A program made the position numbers and the translations under genes. The notes beneath the pieces are model-generated. The model was not told where the DNA came from and ran no database searches. It saw only the letters and a list, made by a program, of their open reading frames with translations. Shown piece by piece: positions 43,548 through 52,855 of a stretch of 64,000 nucleotides of DNA (positions within the stretch are counted from its first letter, which is position 1; the number at the start of each line of letters is the position of its first letter). Source of the stretch: Aquipluma nitroreducens (GTDB taxonomy: Bacteria > Bacteroidota > Bacteroidia > Bacteroidales > Prolixibacteraceae); contig NZ_AP018694.1 of the NCBI RefSeq assembly GCF_009689585.1, positions 2,061,001 through 2,125,000 on the forward strand, written 5' to 3'.

Positions 43548-44396
43548 ATGAAAGCAGGTATTGCATTCGTCAAAAAAGAATTGGAAGGAATCTACGCGAG
43601 AGAGGAAATTGAGAGCTTGACTTTCCTGATTTTTGAGAAGTTGAAAGGATACTCGCGCACACAGTTTTTGTTGGCGAAAGACGAAAAACTCTGCCAGGAA
43701 GAGTTTTCAGAAATCGAAAAAATAGTTGCGCGCCTTAAAAATCATGAACCAATCCAGTACATTCTGGGAACGACTGAATTTTATGGATTGCCATTCTATA
43801 CAGTTCCTGAAGTGTTGATTCCGCGCCCGGAAACGGAGGAGCTTGTGCAATGGATCATTCAGGAAAATAAAAGTTCGAAACCATCCATTCTGGATATTGG
43901 AACAGGAACAGGCTGTATCGCCATTTCACTCCAAAAAAACATACCTCAATCGACAGTTTTGGCCTGCGACATTTCGCCTGTTTGTCTCGAAACCGCCAAA
44001 CGGAATTCGGAGCTAAATTCCGCTGAAGTCTCTGTCATTCCATATGATATTTTAAACAATGTACCTGACTTTAGTTTTCCTGAACTGGATATTATTGTAA
44101 GCAACCCACCTTACATTCGTGAAAAAGAAAAGCCCCTGATGGAGAAAAATGTGCTTGACCACGAACCCGAATTGGCCTTGTTCGTATCTAATGAACAACC
44201 CTTGATTTTCTACCAACGGATTGCCGATTTCTCCAGAATTCACCTAAAGAATCAAGGTCATCTCTACTTCGAAATTAACGAAGCTTTTGGACCGGAATGT
44301 TACGAAATGCTTCAGGAGAAAGGGTTTTCGGAAATTATACTAAAAAAAGACATTCACGGTAAAGACCGAATGATTGGATGCCGTTGGGTTCTGTAA
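43548..44396 (+). CDS. prmC: Release-factor glutamine methyltransferase PrmC
   Basis: A protein of about 282 residues that methylates the GGQ glutamine of peptide-chain release factors. Motif I is ILDIGTGTGCIAISL. IPRPETEELVQWII and the catalytic DIIVSNPPYIRE (NPPY) are diagnostic. The N-terminal helical domain is present. The ATG at 43548 (MKAGIAFVKKELEG) is used because the longer TTG start falls inside the promoter box. Divergent from ribD with a 35-base gap. No hemA or prfA lies next to it, as is usual for Bacteroidota. Confidence 0.92.
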   Translation: MKAGIAFVKKELEGIYAREEIESLTFLIFEKLKGYSRTQFLLAKDEKLCQEEFSEIEKIVARLKNHEPIQYILGTTEFYGLPFYTVPEVLIPRPETEELVQWIIQENKSSKPSILDIGTGTGCIAISLQKNIPQSTVLACDISPVCLETAKRNSELNSAEVSVIPYDILNNVPDFSFPELDIIVSNPPYIREKEKPLMEKNVLDHEPELALFVSNEQPLIFYQRIADFSRIHLKNQGHLYFEINEAFGPECYEMLQEKGFSEIILKKDIHGKDRMIGCRWVL

Positions 44397-44446
44397 TTGG
44401 ATTTCTTTGCTCTTCTTTATTCTGTCTTCTGACTCCCAAAATTTCC

Positions 44447-44454
44447 TATATTTG
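44447..44454 (+). promoter_or_regulatory. Bacteroidota -7 box for the EEP-family gene
   Basis: TATATTTG matches TAnnTTTG and lies 51 bases before the TTG start at 44506. Confidence 0.45.
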
Positions 44455-44505
44455 TTGAAGGAGCAAGCGATCAAATGTGAAGTTGGAATCTAAACCACAA
44501 TCTCG

Positions 44506-45570
44506 TTGAAACAGTTTTTTGTATATACCCTTTTCCTTTTTAATCTGATAGCAGCAGCGGCACTTGTGTTTGCAACCATATCAGTTTTTCTAAGCCCCGA
44601 AAAGCTTTGGTTTGCTGCCTTATTCGGAATGGCATATCCATACATTCTGGTGATCAATCTTATTTTCATCGTATTATGGATATTTCTCAAGCCTGTATTT
44701 ATCCTTTTATCCCTGGTTGTTATTCTATCCGGGTATAACCAAATTGGCAACTATCTGCAATTTCATGGACAGCAAACAAAGGAAAAGGGGATTAAGATTA
44801 TCAGTTACAATGTCAAGTATTTTATGGGAAGCAATCAGTTTCCGACCAAAGAAAATGCCGATCATATTTTGGATTATTTGCGACAAAATAATGCTGATAT
44901 TATTTGTTTACAGGAAGTAAGACTAAACAAACGGCAGATTTTTGATGTAGCCAACAGTAAACTTCCGCAGATTAGTCACATGCAATTGGCCCATACCAGT
45001 CATGAAGGAGGGCAGCTTACGCTAACCCGTTTCCCAATCCTGAACATGGGTGAAATTAGATTCAACAATTCTGGGAACATGATTATTTATACCGATATTT
45101 TACTGAATTCGGATACGGTAAGAGTTTATAATTGCCACCTTCAATCGTACCGCTTACGCCCAACCGAAATCAATTCAATCGACTCGATGAATTTTGAAAA
45201 CCAGAAGAAAACGATGACTCAAATAAAGGAGTTGAGCGCGAAATTCAAAGATGCCATCATCAAAAGAGCCGAGCAGGCAGCCACCTTGCGCGAACATCTG
45301 AATCAGTGTCCCTATCCGGTAATTGTTTGCGGCGATTTCAATGATACCCCGGTCTCGTTTACATACCGAACTGTTCGGGGCGATCTGAAAGATTCGTTTA
45401 CCGATTCAGGAAAAGGAACAGCCAATACATACAACGGAAAACTGCCATCGTTCCGGATCGATTACATTTTATACAGCCCTAAATTTACCAGTTATAATTT
45501 CGAAGTTTCCTCGCTAAATCACTCCGATCATTACCCTATTAGCTGCGACTTATTTCCAGCAGAAAAGTAA
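44506..45570 (+). CDS. Membrane-anchored endonuclease/exonuclease/phosphatase family protein
   Basis: A 354-residue protein with three N-terminal membrane helices (about 5-30, 33-53, 58-78) and a periplasmic or cytoplasmic EEP domain. EEP motifs: IKIISYNVKYF (Asn), ADIICLQEVR (metal-binding Glu), YNCHLQS, VIVCGDFNDTPVS (catalytic Asp/Asn) and LNHSDHYPISCD (His). Catalytic residues are present, but the superfamily covers nucleases, phosphodiesterases and sphingomyelinases, so the substrate is open. The start codon is a TTG: an in-frame stop 15 bases upstream and no earlier ATG force this choice. Confidence 0.88.
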   Translation: MKQFFVYTLFLFNLIAAAALVFATISVFLSPEKLWFAALFGMAYPYILVINLIFIVLWIFLKPVFILLSLVVILSGYNQIGNYLQFHGQQTKEKGIKIISYNVKYFMGSNQFPTKENADHILDYLRQNNADIICLQEVRLNKRQIFDVANSKLPQISHMQLAHTSHEGGQLTLTRFPILNMGEIRFNNSGNMIIYTDILLNSDTVRVYNCHLQSYRLRPTEINSIDSMNFENQKKTMTQIKELSAKFKDAIIKRAEQAATLREHLNQCPYPVIVCGDFNDTPVSFTYRTVRGDLKDSFTDSGKGTANTYNGKLPSFRIDYILYSPKFTSYNFEVSSLNHSDHYPISCDLFPAEK

Positions 45571-45605
45571 AACAAAACCATTGCTCTAGCTTTTTAGCCT
45601 TCAAT

Positions 45606-45640
45606 AATTACTTATTGTTGTGTTAAGTTATTGTATTTTT
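45606..45640 (+). terminator. Weak AT-rich terminator after the EEP gene
   Basis: The arms AATTACTTA and TAAGTTATT (45606-45614 and 45624-45632, one mismatch) are followed by GTATTTTTTTG. The hairpin is weak because it is A/T-rich, so this is tentative. Confidence 0.35.
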
Positions 45641-45673
45641 TTGCTCAAGACTTTTAATTCTGAAAAAAGGATT

Positions 45674-45681
45674 TATATTTG
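45674..45681 (+). promoter_or_regulatory. Promoter -7 box of the tetR gene
   Basis: TATATTTG matches TAnnTTTG and directly abuts the operator at 45682. A repressor bound there would cover the start of transcription. Confidence 0.6.
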
Positions 45682-45701
45682 CATACCGATCGTTTAGTAT
45701 G
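45682..45701 (+). promoter_or_regulatory. TetR operator 1 (autoregulation)
   Basis: CATACCGATCGTTTAGTATG, an imperfect palindrome with ATAC...GTAT ends. It recurs three times upstream of the efflux genes. Its position between the -7 box and the ATG of the regulator indicates autorepression. Confidence 0.8.
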
Positions 45702-45708
45702 TAAAGAT

Positions 45709-46296
45709 ATGGATAACACAAAAGATTTTATCATCGAAGAATCGTTTAAGCTATTTTTAAATAGTAGCTACGAAGCAGTCTCAATTAGCGACATCAGTAA
45801 AGCCATTGGATTAACCAAAGGTGCTTTGTATCATCACTTTAAAAATAAAGAAGAATTGTTCATTGGTGTAATTGACAAATACTTCCGAATCGTCGCATTT
45901 GATGCTGAAATTGAAACAATAACGCTTGAAGAGTTCATTCAATTGTCAGTCAAGCAAACGGAAAAGATTTTTAGATCATTATTCCAGCATTCGATGACTT
46001 TTTCGCCAATCTCCTATATTTCACTGATTGCCGATGCATTAAAGCATTATCCTGGCTTTGCCGAAAATCAAGGAAACTTCATCAATGGCGAAATAGAAAA
46101 AACTGTTCAGGTTTTGAAAAATGCAATTTCAAATGGTGAGATCAGAAGCGATATTGATCCTGACCTTGTAGCAAACAATTTCTTCGCAATTAACATGGGA
46201 CTTGCCGGAAATGTAATGCGAAACTTCTCGATTGAAGACGCCATTGAACTGCTAAAAAAACAAACATCTGAATTTTATAAACTTCTAAAAAAATAA
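45709..46296 (+). CDS. TetR/AcrR family repressor of the efflux operon
   Basis: A transcription factor of 195 residues from the ATG at 45709. The N-terminal HTH has FLNSSYEAVSISDISKAIGL and TKGALYHHFKNKEELFIGV, the classic TetR pattern with the GALYHHFKNKEEL recognition helix. The C-terminal ligand domain is helical and undefined. The longer frame starting at 45679 is excluded because that TTG lies in the promoter/operator. One operator covers its own promoter and three more lie upstream of the adaptor gene, so it should repress both. The inducer is unknown. Confidence 0.93.
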   Translation: MDNTKDFIIEESFKLFLNSSYEAVSISDISKAIGLTKGALYHHFKNKEELFIGVIDKYFRIVAFDAEIETITLEEFIQLSVKQTEKIFRSLFQHSMTFSPISYISLIADALKHYPGFAENQGNFINGEIEKTVQVLKNAISNGEIRSDIDPDLVANNFFAINMGLAGNVMRNFSIEDAIELLKKQTSEFYKLLKK

Positions 46297-46340
46297 ATTC
46301 GACTTAATCCAAAATGAAATATTTAATTCCGGACACAACA

Positions 46341-46360
46341 CATACCAGTCGTTCAGTATC
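46341..46360 (+). promoter_or_regulatory. TetR operator 2
   Basis: CATACCAGTCGTTCAGTATC, the same 20-base palindrome as operator 1 with three changes inside and one at the end. Confidence 0.8.
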
Positions 46361-46371
46361 TTTCAATAAAA

Positions 46372-46391
46372 CATACCGGTTGTTTAGTATG
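46372..46391 (+). promoter_or_regulatory. TetR operator 3
   Basis: CATACCGGTTGTTTAGTATG, 31 bases after the start of operator 2, close to three helical turns. Confidence 0.8.
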
Positions 46392-46406
46392 TTTTATTAT
46401 CAGCCA

Positions 46407-46426
46407 CATACCAGTCGTTCAGTATC
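46407..46426 (+). promoter_or_regulatory. TetR operator 4
   Basis: Identical to operator 2, 35 bases after the start of operator 3 and 14 bases before the adaptor ATG. The three operators span the whole 46297-46439 gap where the efflux promoter must lie. Confidence 0.8.
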
Positions 46427-46439
46427 TAATAATTAAACA

Positions 46440-47474
46440 ATGATAGTTATGCAGAAAACAATGATTTTATCAGCAATCGTAATCATCTTATTCGGTTGCA
46501 AACAGAAACAAGAAGCAGTTAAACAAGAAGTTACTGCCATTAAAGTAAAAGCGCAGGCCGTGCAAACATTTAATGGTTTGTCCGACCTGCGCTACAGCGG
46601 AACCGTCGAGGCTGCACAAACTATTCCGCTTTCGTTCCAAAGTTCAGGAACTGTAGAGCAGGTTTTGGTACAGGAGGGAGATGCCGTGCGTAAAGGACAA
46701 TTGCTGGCTACAGTCAATAAGGCCGACAATCAAAGTATGTATAATTTGTCGCTGGCCACCTACCAGCAGGCCAAAGATGCCTACGACCGCCTCAAACAAG
46801 TTTACGATAACGGCAGTTTGTCGGAAGTTAAATGGGTGGAGATGGAAACGAACCTGAAAAAGGCAGAATCGCAGTTGCAGGTCTCCAAAAACAGCCTTGA
46901 GAAATGCAATTTATATGCGCCTGTTAGTGGAATTATCGGTAAACGAAATGTTGAACCGGGCCAGTCGTCCCTTTCTAGTTTTTCTCCTTTGGAACTGGTG
47001 AAAATTGAGACCATTCTGGTAAAAATATCAGTTCCTGAAAACGAAATTGGGAAAATAAAAAAAGGCATGAACGCTTCGTTTACCATCTCGGCACTCGAAA
47101 ATAAACAATACGAAGGAACAATAACGAATGTGGGAGTTGTTGCCGACCAGTTTTCAAGAACCTACGAGGTGAAAATAACAGTGAAGAATACGAATCTTGA
47201 AATTAAACCTGGAATGGTTTGCGATGTGACATTGAATACAACCGCCGAAAAGCAAATGGTTTTGATCCCATACAATGCCATATCAAAAGATACCGATGGC
47301 AGTTCATTTGTGTATGTTGTTACCGACGATCAGAAAAGCGTCAGAAAACAGATCGTTAAACTTGGAGACTACCAGAATAATGGTTTAGAGATACTTAGCG
47401 GATTAACAGCAAACCAGTCAATTGTGGTGGAAGGAAAAGAGAAACTAACAGACAACAGTCAAATTATCCTTTAA
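46440..47474 (+). CDS. RND efflux periplasmic adaptor (membrane fusion protein), lipoprotein
   Basis: A 344-residue HlyD/AcrA-type adaptor with a lipoprotein signal (IILFGC, Cys about 20). The lipoyl-like motif is GTVEQVLVQEGDAVRKGQLLATV. An alpha-hairpin of moderate length follows (about 95-155), with the second lipoyl half LYAPVSGIIGKRNVEPGQ, then beta-barrel and membrane-proximal domains with SKDTDGSSFVYVV and VKLGDYQNNGLEI. It links the inner-membrane pump to the outer-membrane channel. It precedes the fused pump by one base, so they are coupled. An in-frame ATG at 46449 is an equally good start. Confidence 0.93.
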   Translation: MIVMQKTMILSAIVIILFGCKQKQEAVKQEVTAIKVKAQAVQTFNGLSDLRYSGTVEAAQTIPLSFQSSGTVEQVLVQEGDAVRKGQLLATVNKADNQSMYNLSLATYQQAKDAYDRLKQVYDNGSLSEVKWVEMETNLKKAESQLQVSKNSLEKCNLYAPVSGIIGKRNVEPGQSSLSSFSPLELVKIETILVKISVPENEIGKIKKGMNASFTISALENKQYEGTITNVGVVADQFSRTYEVKITVKNTNLEIKPGMVCDVTLNTTAEKQMVLIPYNAISKDTDGSSFVYVVTDDQKSVRKQIVKLGDYQNNGLEILSGLTANQSIVVEGKEKLTDNSQIIL

Positions 47475-47475
47475 T

Positions 47476-50400
47476 ATGAGCCATAAAAAGACTGGGTTTA
47501 TCGAGGCCGCCATGCGGAATCGTAACATTGTTATTCTTATCGCTGTTTTATTTATGCTGGTCGGGGGAATTGCCCTGAAAAAAATGGCCAGAAACGAATT
47601 TCCACAATTCACTATCCGCCAGGGAGTTGTTGTTGGAGTTTATCCGGGAGCCACTTCTGCAGAAGTTGAAGCACAGCTGACTACGGTTGTCGAGAATTAT
47701 ATTTTCGGATATTCGGAAGTAAAAAAAGCCAAGACCTATTCCCAATCGAAAGAGGGAATGATGTACATTTTTGTTGAGCTAAACGACAATGTGAAAAATG
47801 CCGATCAGTTCTGGTCGAAACTCAAACACGGATTGAGCGAAATGAAAGGAACATTACCTTCAGGAGTTCTTGCATTGGTGGCCAACTCCGACTTTGGTGA
47901 TACTTCGGCTTTACTTATCACCTTGTCGTCGGACACAAAGAGTTACAAAGAGCTTGAAAAAGAACTGAAAAAGCTCGAAGCCGAATGCCGCAAATTACCG
48001 GCAACTTCAAAAATTAAACATTTCGGACTTCAGAAAGAAAAGATATTTGTAAACGTAAAGCCTGAATTGCTGAACGAATACAACATTAAATCGATCTCAC
48101 TGCTAGGATCTTACATGCCCAATGGGATGGTTAATTACGCCGGAACGTTAAAAGATGGCAAATACAATCTGGCAATTCACCTTCCAAATAGCTTCGAATC
48201 GGAAAAAGACCTGGCCGACCAGATTGTTTATTCCGACCCCAAAGGGAATGTGGTCAGACTTAAAAACATAGCCACCATCGAACGCCGTTATGACGATCCG
48301 GACAATTACATCAGACAGAACGGGAAGAAGACCATCTTACTTTCGCTCGAAATGCAAACCGGCAACAACATTGTTGAATATGGCGCTGATGTTGATAAAG
48401 CCATTGAAACTTTCAAGAAAAATTCATCACCCGAAATTGAAGTGGCTAAAATATCGGAATTACCCAAATATGTGGATGAGTCGGTTTCGAATTTTATGCG
48501 CGAATTTCTGATTGCTATCATCGCTGTTATTCTGGTAACCATGTTGTTGCTTCCGATGCGTGTGGCTTCGGTAGCCGGAATTACGGTGCCAATCTCTGTC
48601 TTAATTACGCTGGCTTTCCTTTATTTCTTTGGCATTGAACTTCATACAGTTTCTCTGGCTGGACTTATTCTGGTTTTGGGGATGATTGTTGACAACTCAA
48701 TTGTGGTAATTGATAATCATGTTGAGAAAATCGACCATCGGATTTCGCCTTGGCACGCGGCCATAAAAAGCGCAAAAGAGCTGCTAACCCCAATTATAAC
48801 TGCCACGCTGGCCATCATGGCAGCTTATATTCCACTTGGCTTTATGGTACCCGGAACTGCGGGCGAATTTATGCAGCCACTTCCAATCGTGATCAGTATA
48901 GCATTAATTGTATCAGTTTTGGTTGCAGTTCTTTTGGTTCCCTATCTCAATTTCGTGTTCATTAAAAAGGGATTGAAGAAACCTGAATCGGAAAAGAAAA
49001 GCAAATCACTGCTTGACATTTTACAGGGTTGGTTCGATTCTTCGCTCGAATGGGCTTTCAAAAATCCTAAAACGATCCTATTGGGAGGCGTTGCGTCCAT
49101 TGTTCTGGCCATAGTTCTATTTAAAAATCTCGATCAGCAGATGTTCCCCGAAATGGAACGTAACCAGTTTGCCGTTGAGGTTTATCTCCCTACCGGATCG
49201 TCGCTCGAAAGTACGGCACAGGTTGTGGATAGCCTCGAAAAAGTGTTGATGAAAGATAATCGTGTAACCAATGTAACCAGTTTTATTGGTACCAGTTCGC
49301 CACGTTTCCACACGGTTTATGCGCCTAATATGCCATCGCCAAACTATGGGCAATTGCTCATCAATACCATATCGAACGAGGCTACCCGGGCAGTTGTAAC
49401 AGATTACAGCTCAAAATATACCGATGGTTTTACCAATGCACATGTCAAGTTTAAAATATTGGCACTTCAAGCATCCAAAGCCCCGGTCGAAATCCGTATT
49501 TCATCTGATTCAATTAAAGATATTCGAAGCACCGAGGCGCAAATCAACGAAATTCTGAAGAAAACCAAATCGGTTGGTTGGGTTCGCGACGACTGGGACC
49601 AAAAACAACAAATCCTGAAAGTGAATCTCGACCGCGACAAAGCCAACCGGATGAGCTATTCAAAATCGATGGTTTCAACATCCCTGATGATCGGACTTGA
49701 TGGATTGCCACTTACTACCATTTGGGAAAACGACTATCCGGTTGATGTTCGTTTGTCGCAGGAAACCAAGGGACCCAAAAATCTGAACACGCTTAGCAAC
49801 CAATACATTACATCTCCGATTGGTTTTACCGGAACTCCTTTACGTTCGTTTGCCACTTTTTCGCCTGATTGGACTGAAGGTTGCATCGTTCGCCGGAACG
49901 GGACAAGAACATTAACCATGTTAATTGATAATCAACCAGAACGGGCAGCTTCAGCCATCTTCGAGGAAGTTAGGGCTCAAATTGAAAAGCTGAAACTTCC
50001 GGAAGGAACATCCATTAATTACGGTGGCGATTATGAAGGGCAGCAGGAAACATTCATCCCGATGTCGTACGCCTTAGCATTGAGCATCGTGTTGATATTC
50101 TTCATTATCCTGTTCCAGTTTAAGAAGATCAAACTATCGTTAATAATCATGTTAACCATGATTTTGTCGCTTCCCGGAACTGCAATCGGCTTGAATTTAA
50201 TGGGCTACCCTTTCAGCACGACTGCTTTCATCGGAATTATAAGTCTCTGTGGAATGGTGGTGCGAAACGGAATTATCCTGATTGATTACGCTACAGAGCT
50301 GAAGGAAAAACAACGAATGCCGATCCACGAGGCAGCGCTGGCAGCAGGGAAACGACGTATGCGCCCTATATTCCTGACTTCGGCAGCAGCTTCAGCAGGA

Positions 50401-51933
50401 GTTATAACGATGATAATCAGTCGATCGCCATTATGGGGTCCGGTTGGCACAGTCATTTGTTTTGGGTTACTGGTTGCTATGGTTTTAACCCTTTATATTC
50501 TGCCAATTCTTTACTCGCTGGCTTACACTGATAAATCAAAATCAGGAGAAGGATTCTGGACAGTTCCGCCTAAAGTGCAGAAGCATAAGCACAAACAGAT
50601 TATTACTTCAGTAGTAGTTTTAATGTTGATTTTTGCTTCGAATACCCAGGCGCAATCGTTGAGTTTGGATTCGTGCAAACATTTGGCCATCCAGAACAAC
50701 AAAAAAATTATTGAGGCTGGTTACGAAGTGAGATCGTCGGAAGAAGTTCGGAAAAATGCTTACACCAACTATTTCCCAAAAGTAAGCGCCAGCGCAATGG
50801 CCATGAAAGCTACAGATTACCTGATAAAGGGAAATATCCCGCAGATGAATTTACCAGTGTACGACGGCGATTTGGCAAACCTGGAAGGCGCTACCCAGTA
50901 TGCGTACGTTCCGTCAATCCCAATCAATGCCATTGACTATATGAATATGGCCACAGTATCGGTAGCTATGCCCATTTATGTTGGTGGGCAAATCAGAAAT
51001 GGAAATAAACTGGCAGCCCTGGGGGAAGAAGTAAGCCGTAAACAACAGGAAATGACGACCACCGACGTACTCATCCGCACGGAACAACTGTACTGGACCA
51101 CTATTGGCCTGATCGAGAAGCTCAAAACACTTGAAAGTTATGGCGAATTGCTTGTTACCCTAAATAAAGATGTAAGTAATTATACAAAAGCCGGCTTGAC
51201 CCAGCGCAACGATTTACTAAAAGTACAGCTCAAACAGAACGAATGGCAATCGAACCGGTTGAAGTTGCAAAATGGTATTGCTCTTACCAAAAGAGCTTTG
51301 TGCCAGCATATTGGAATAGGTTATGATTCGTTGCTGGTTCTTTCGGACAAACCGCTGACCAAAGGAGTAATTTCAGAAACGGTTTCGTCGAATGAGTCCG
51401 TTACCAATCGCAATGAATACCAATTGCTTAACAAAGCCGCCGAAGCTGAAGAACTTCAGTTAAAAATGAAACGGGGAGAGCTTATGCCTCAATTGGCAGT
51501 AAGTGGCATCGTGACAGCTGTTGATGTGATGGACTCAAACCTGACGCAAAAAATTGGGTTAATCAATTTGAGTATTCCAATTTCCGACTGGTGGGGAGGT
51601 TCGCATAAAATTAAAGAGCAACAACTTAAAATTGAAAAAGCACATAACAAACTTCAGGAAACCTCGGAGCTGCTTTCATTACAGATTGAACAGGCAAAGA
51701 ACGAAAAGCAGGAAAGCCTTGAACAGATAAAACTGGCAGAAAAAGCAGTCGAACAGGCCAAAGAGAACTTGAAGGTAACCGAAGATAATTATCGCACCGG
51801 GAATATTGGAATTTCTGATCTGCTGGAAGCACAGGCGCTTTTTCAATCGACAAATGACAACCTGACCAACTCTCGATGCAATTACGAGATTTCAAAATCA
51901 AAATATATGCAAGCCATAGGAAAGTATGAATAG
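47476..51933 (+). CDS. RND efflux pump fused to a TolC-like outer-membrane channel
   Basis: A 1,485-residue polypeptide in one uninterrupted frame. Residues 1-1035 are a complete RND transporter of the AcrB/HAE-like type: a first helix near the N-terminus, a large porter loop, then a helix bundle with GLILVLGMIVDNSIVVIDN (TM4 proton-relay Asp), a second porter loop and a second bundle with GMVVRNGIILIDYA. Residues 1037-1059 form a signal-peptide-like helix (HKHKQIITSVVVLMLIFA, cut after TQA). Residues 1060-1485 are a TolC-family channel with OEP repeats (SLSLDSCKHLAIQNNKKII, NLKVTEDNYRTGNIGISDLLEA). Fusions of metal RND pumps to OMFs are known in Bacteroidota; this one is under a TetR regulator. 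Cleavage at A1059 would release the channel. Confidence 0.93.
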   Translation: MSHKKTGFIEAAMRNRNIVILIAVLFMLVGGIALKKMARNEFPQFTIRQGVVVGVYPGATSAEVEAQLTTVVENYIFGYSEVKKAKTYSQSKEGMMYIFVELNDNVKNADQFWSKLKHGLSEMKGTLPSGVLALVANSDFGDTSALLITLSSDTKSYKELEKELKKLEAECRKLPATSKIKHFGLQKEKIFVNVKPELLNEYNIKSISLLGSYMPNGMVNYAGTLKDGKYNLAIHLPNSFESEKDLADQIVYSDPKGNVVRLKNIATIERRYDDPDNYIRQNGKKTILLSLEMQTGNNIVEYGADVDKAIETFKKNSSPEIEVAKISELPKYVDESVSNFMREFLIAIIAVILVTMLLLPMRVASVAGITVPISVLITLAFLYFFGIELHTVSLAGLILVLGMIVDNSIVVIDNHVEKIDHRISPWHAAIKSAKELLTPIITATLAIMAAYIPLGFMVPGTAGEFMQPLPIVISIALIVSVLVAVLLVPYLNFVFIKKGLKKPESEKKSKSLLDILQGWFDSSLEWAFKNPKTILLGGVASIVLAIVLFKNLDQQMFPEMERNQFAVEVYLPTGSSLESTAQVVDSLEKVLMKDNRVTNVTSFIGTSSPRFHTVYAPNMPSPNYGQLLINTISNEATRAVVTDYSSKYTDGFTNAHVKFKILALQASKAPVEIRISSDSIKDIRSTEAQINEILKKTKSVGWVRDDWDQKQQILKVNLDRDKANRMSYSKSMVSTSLMIGLDGLPLTTIWENDYPVDVRLSQETKGPKNLNTLSNQYITSPIGFTGTPLRSFATFSPDWTEGCIVRRNGTRTLTMLIDNQPERAASAIFEEVRAQIEKLKLPEGTSINYGGDYEGQQETFIPMSYALALSIVLIFFIILFQFKKIKLSLIIMLTMILSLPGTAIGLNLMGYPFSTTAFIGIISLCGMVVRNGIILIDYATELKEKQRMPIHEAALAAGKRRMRPIFLTSAAASAGVITMIISRSPLWGPVGTVICFGLLVAMVLTLYILPILYSLAYTDKSKSGEGFWTVPPKVQKHKHKQIITSVVVLMLIFASNTQAQSLSLDSCKHLAIQNNKKIIEAGYEVRSSEEVRKNAYTNYFPKVSASAMAMKATDYLIKGNIPQMNLPVYDGDLANLEGATQYAYVPSIPINAIDYMNMATVSVAMPIYVGGQIRNGNKLAALGEEVSRKQQEMTTTDVLIRTEQLYWTTIGLIEKLKTLESYGELLVTLNKDVSNYTKAGLTQRNDLLKVQLKQNEWQSNRLKLQNGIALTKRALCQHIGIGYDSLLVLSDKPLTKGVISETVSSNESVTNRNEYQLLNKAAEAEELQLKMKRGELMPQLAVSGIVTAVDVMDSNLTQKIGLINLSIPISDWWGGSHKIKEQQLKIEKAHNKLQETSELLSLQIEQAKNEKQESLEQIKLAEKAVEQAKENLKVTEDNYRTGNIGISDLLEAQALFQSTNDNLTNSRCNYEISKSKYMQAIGKYE

Positions 51934-52002
51934 GCTTAAAATATAATTGCATAACAAACGTCTTTAAGAATAAGATATAGACAGTTCAGAAGATGGCCCT
52001 GA

Positions 52003-52050
52003 TTCCTGCTCCGTTTATTGGTTTTCTCAATTCCAATATTGGAGTAGGAG
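52003..52050 (+). other. Imperfect hairpin after the efflux operon
   Basis: The arms about 52003-52021 and 52033-52050 pair with a few mismatches (TCCTGCTCC...TTATTGG against CCAATATTGGAGTAGGA). No T tract follows, so it may attenuate or protect the transcript rather than end it. Confidence 0.35.
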
Positions 52051-52094
52051 CTTTGCTTTGCTGAACAAACAGGATAAAATTACATGTTCAGAAA

Positions 52095-52853
52095 ATGGAA
52101 CCCAGGAAAATAGAAAACAATGAAAACAAAACTGCGAATTACGAATTCACAATCATAGTTCCTGTTTATAACGAAGAAGACAACATGCCGGCTCTCGAAG
52201 AAAAGCTTTCGGCATTTATTTTGAAGTCGCTACTAAAAACTTGCGTTTTGTTTGTTAACGATTGCTCGTCAGATCAAAGCTTGAAACGAATTCTCGAGAT
52301 ATGTGAACGCCGGGAACACTTTTGCTACCTCAGTTTTGAAAAAAATGCAGGATTGAGCGCCGCTCTGAAAGCTGGTATAGAAGCTACCCAATCCATCTTT
52401 GTTGGCTACATTGATGCCGATTTGCAAACAACTCCTGAAGATTTTAACCTGTTGATCCCTCATCTGAATGATTTTGAAATGGTTATGGGTATTCGAGCCA
52501 ACCGTAAAGACAGCTTTGTCAAAAATCTGTCATCCAAAATTGCAAATGGGTTTCGCCGGATGATGACCAACGATGGAGTTTCCGACACCGGTTGTCCGTT
52601 GAAAATAATCAGAACCGATTACGCCAAACGCATTCCGTTATTTAACGGAATGCACCGTTTTTTGCCTGCCCTCATTCAGCTTCAAAATGGCAAAGTAAAA
52701 CAGATACCCGTCAGGCATTTTCCACGTGTTGCCGGAAAATCAAAATTCAATCTGGGGAATCGGCTGGTTGCGCCGTTCATCGACTGCTTCGCCTATCGAT
52801 GGATGAAAAAACGGTACATCAATTTTAAGATTGCAGAAACGAATATTGATTAA
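52095..52853 (+). CDS. GT2 glycosyltransferase (dolichol-P-mannose synthase/ArnC-like)
   Basis: A 252-residue GT-A enzyme. It has FTIIVPVYNEEDNMP, VNDCSSDQS, and the metal-binding IDADLQTTPEDF with DxD-like residues. GVSDTGCPLKIIR and RHFPRVAGKSKFNLGNR are typical of polyprenyl-phosphate sugar synthases. It probably charges undecaprenyl phosphate with a sugar for the ArnT-like GT39 enzymes encoded downstream. No membrane helices, so it works at the cytoplasmic face. It begins the five- to seven-gene envelope cluster. Confidence 0.88.
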   Translation: MEPRKIENNENKTANYEFTIIVPVYNEEDNMPALEEKLSAFILKSLLKTCVLFVNDCSSDQSLKRILEICERREHFCYLSFEKNAGLSAALKAGIEATQSIFVGYIDADLQTTPEDFNLLIPHLNDFEMVMGIRANRKDSFVKNLSSKIANGFRRMMTNDGVSDTGCPLKIIRTDYAKRIPLFNGMHRFLPALIQLQNGKVKQIPVRHFPRVAGKSKFNLGNRLVAPFIDCFAYRWMKKRYINFKIAETNID

Positions 52854-52855
52854 AG

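Noticed and set aside
47476-51933. Calling the pump a CusA/CzcA-type heavy-metal exporter because it is fused to TolC
   Set aside because: The TM4 sequence and TetR control look HAE-like, and the metal-binding Met residues of CusA are not evident; substrate left open.
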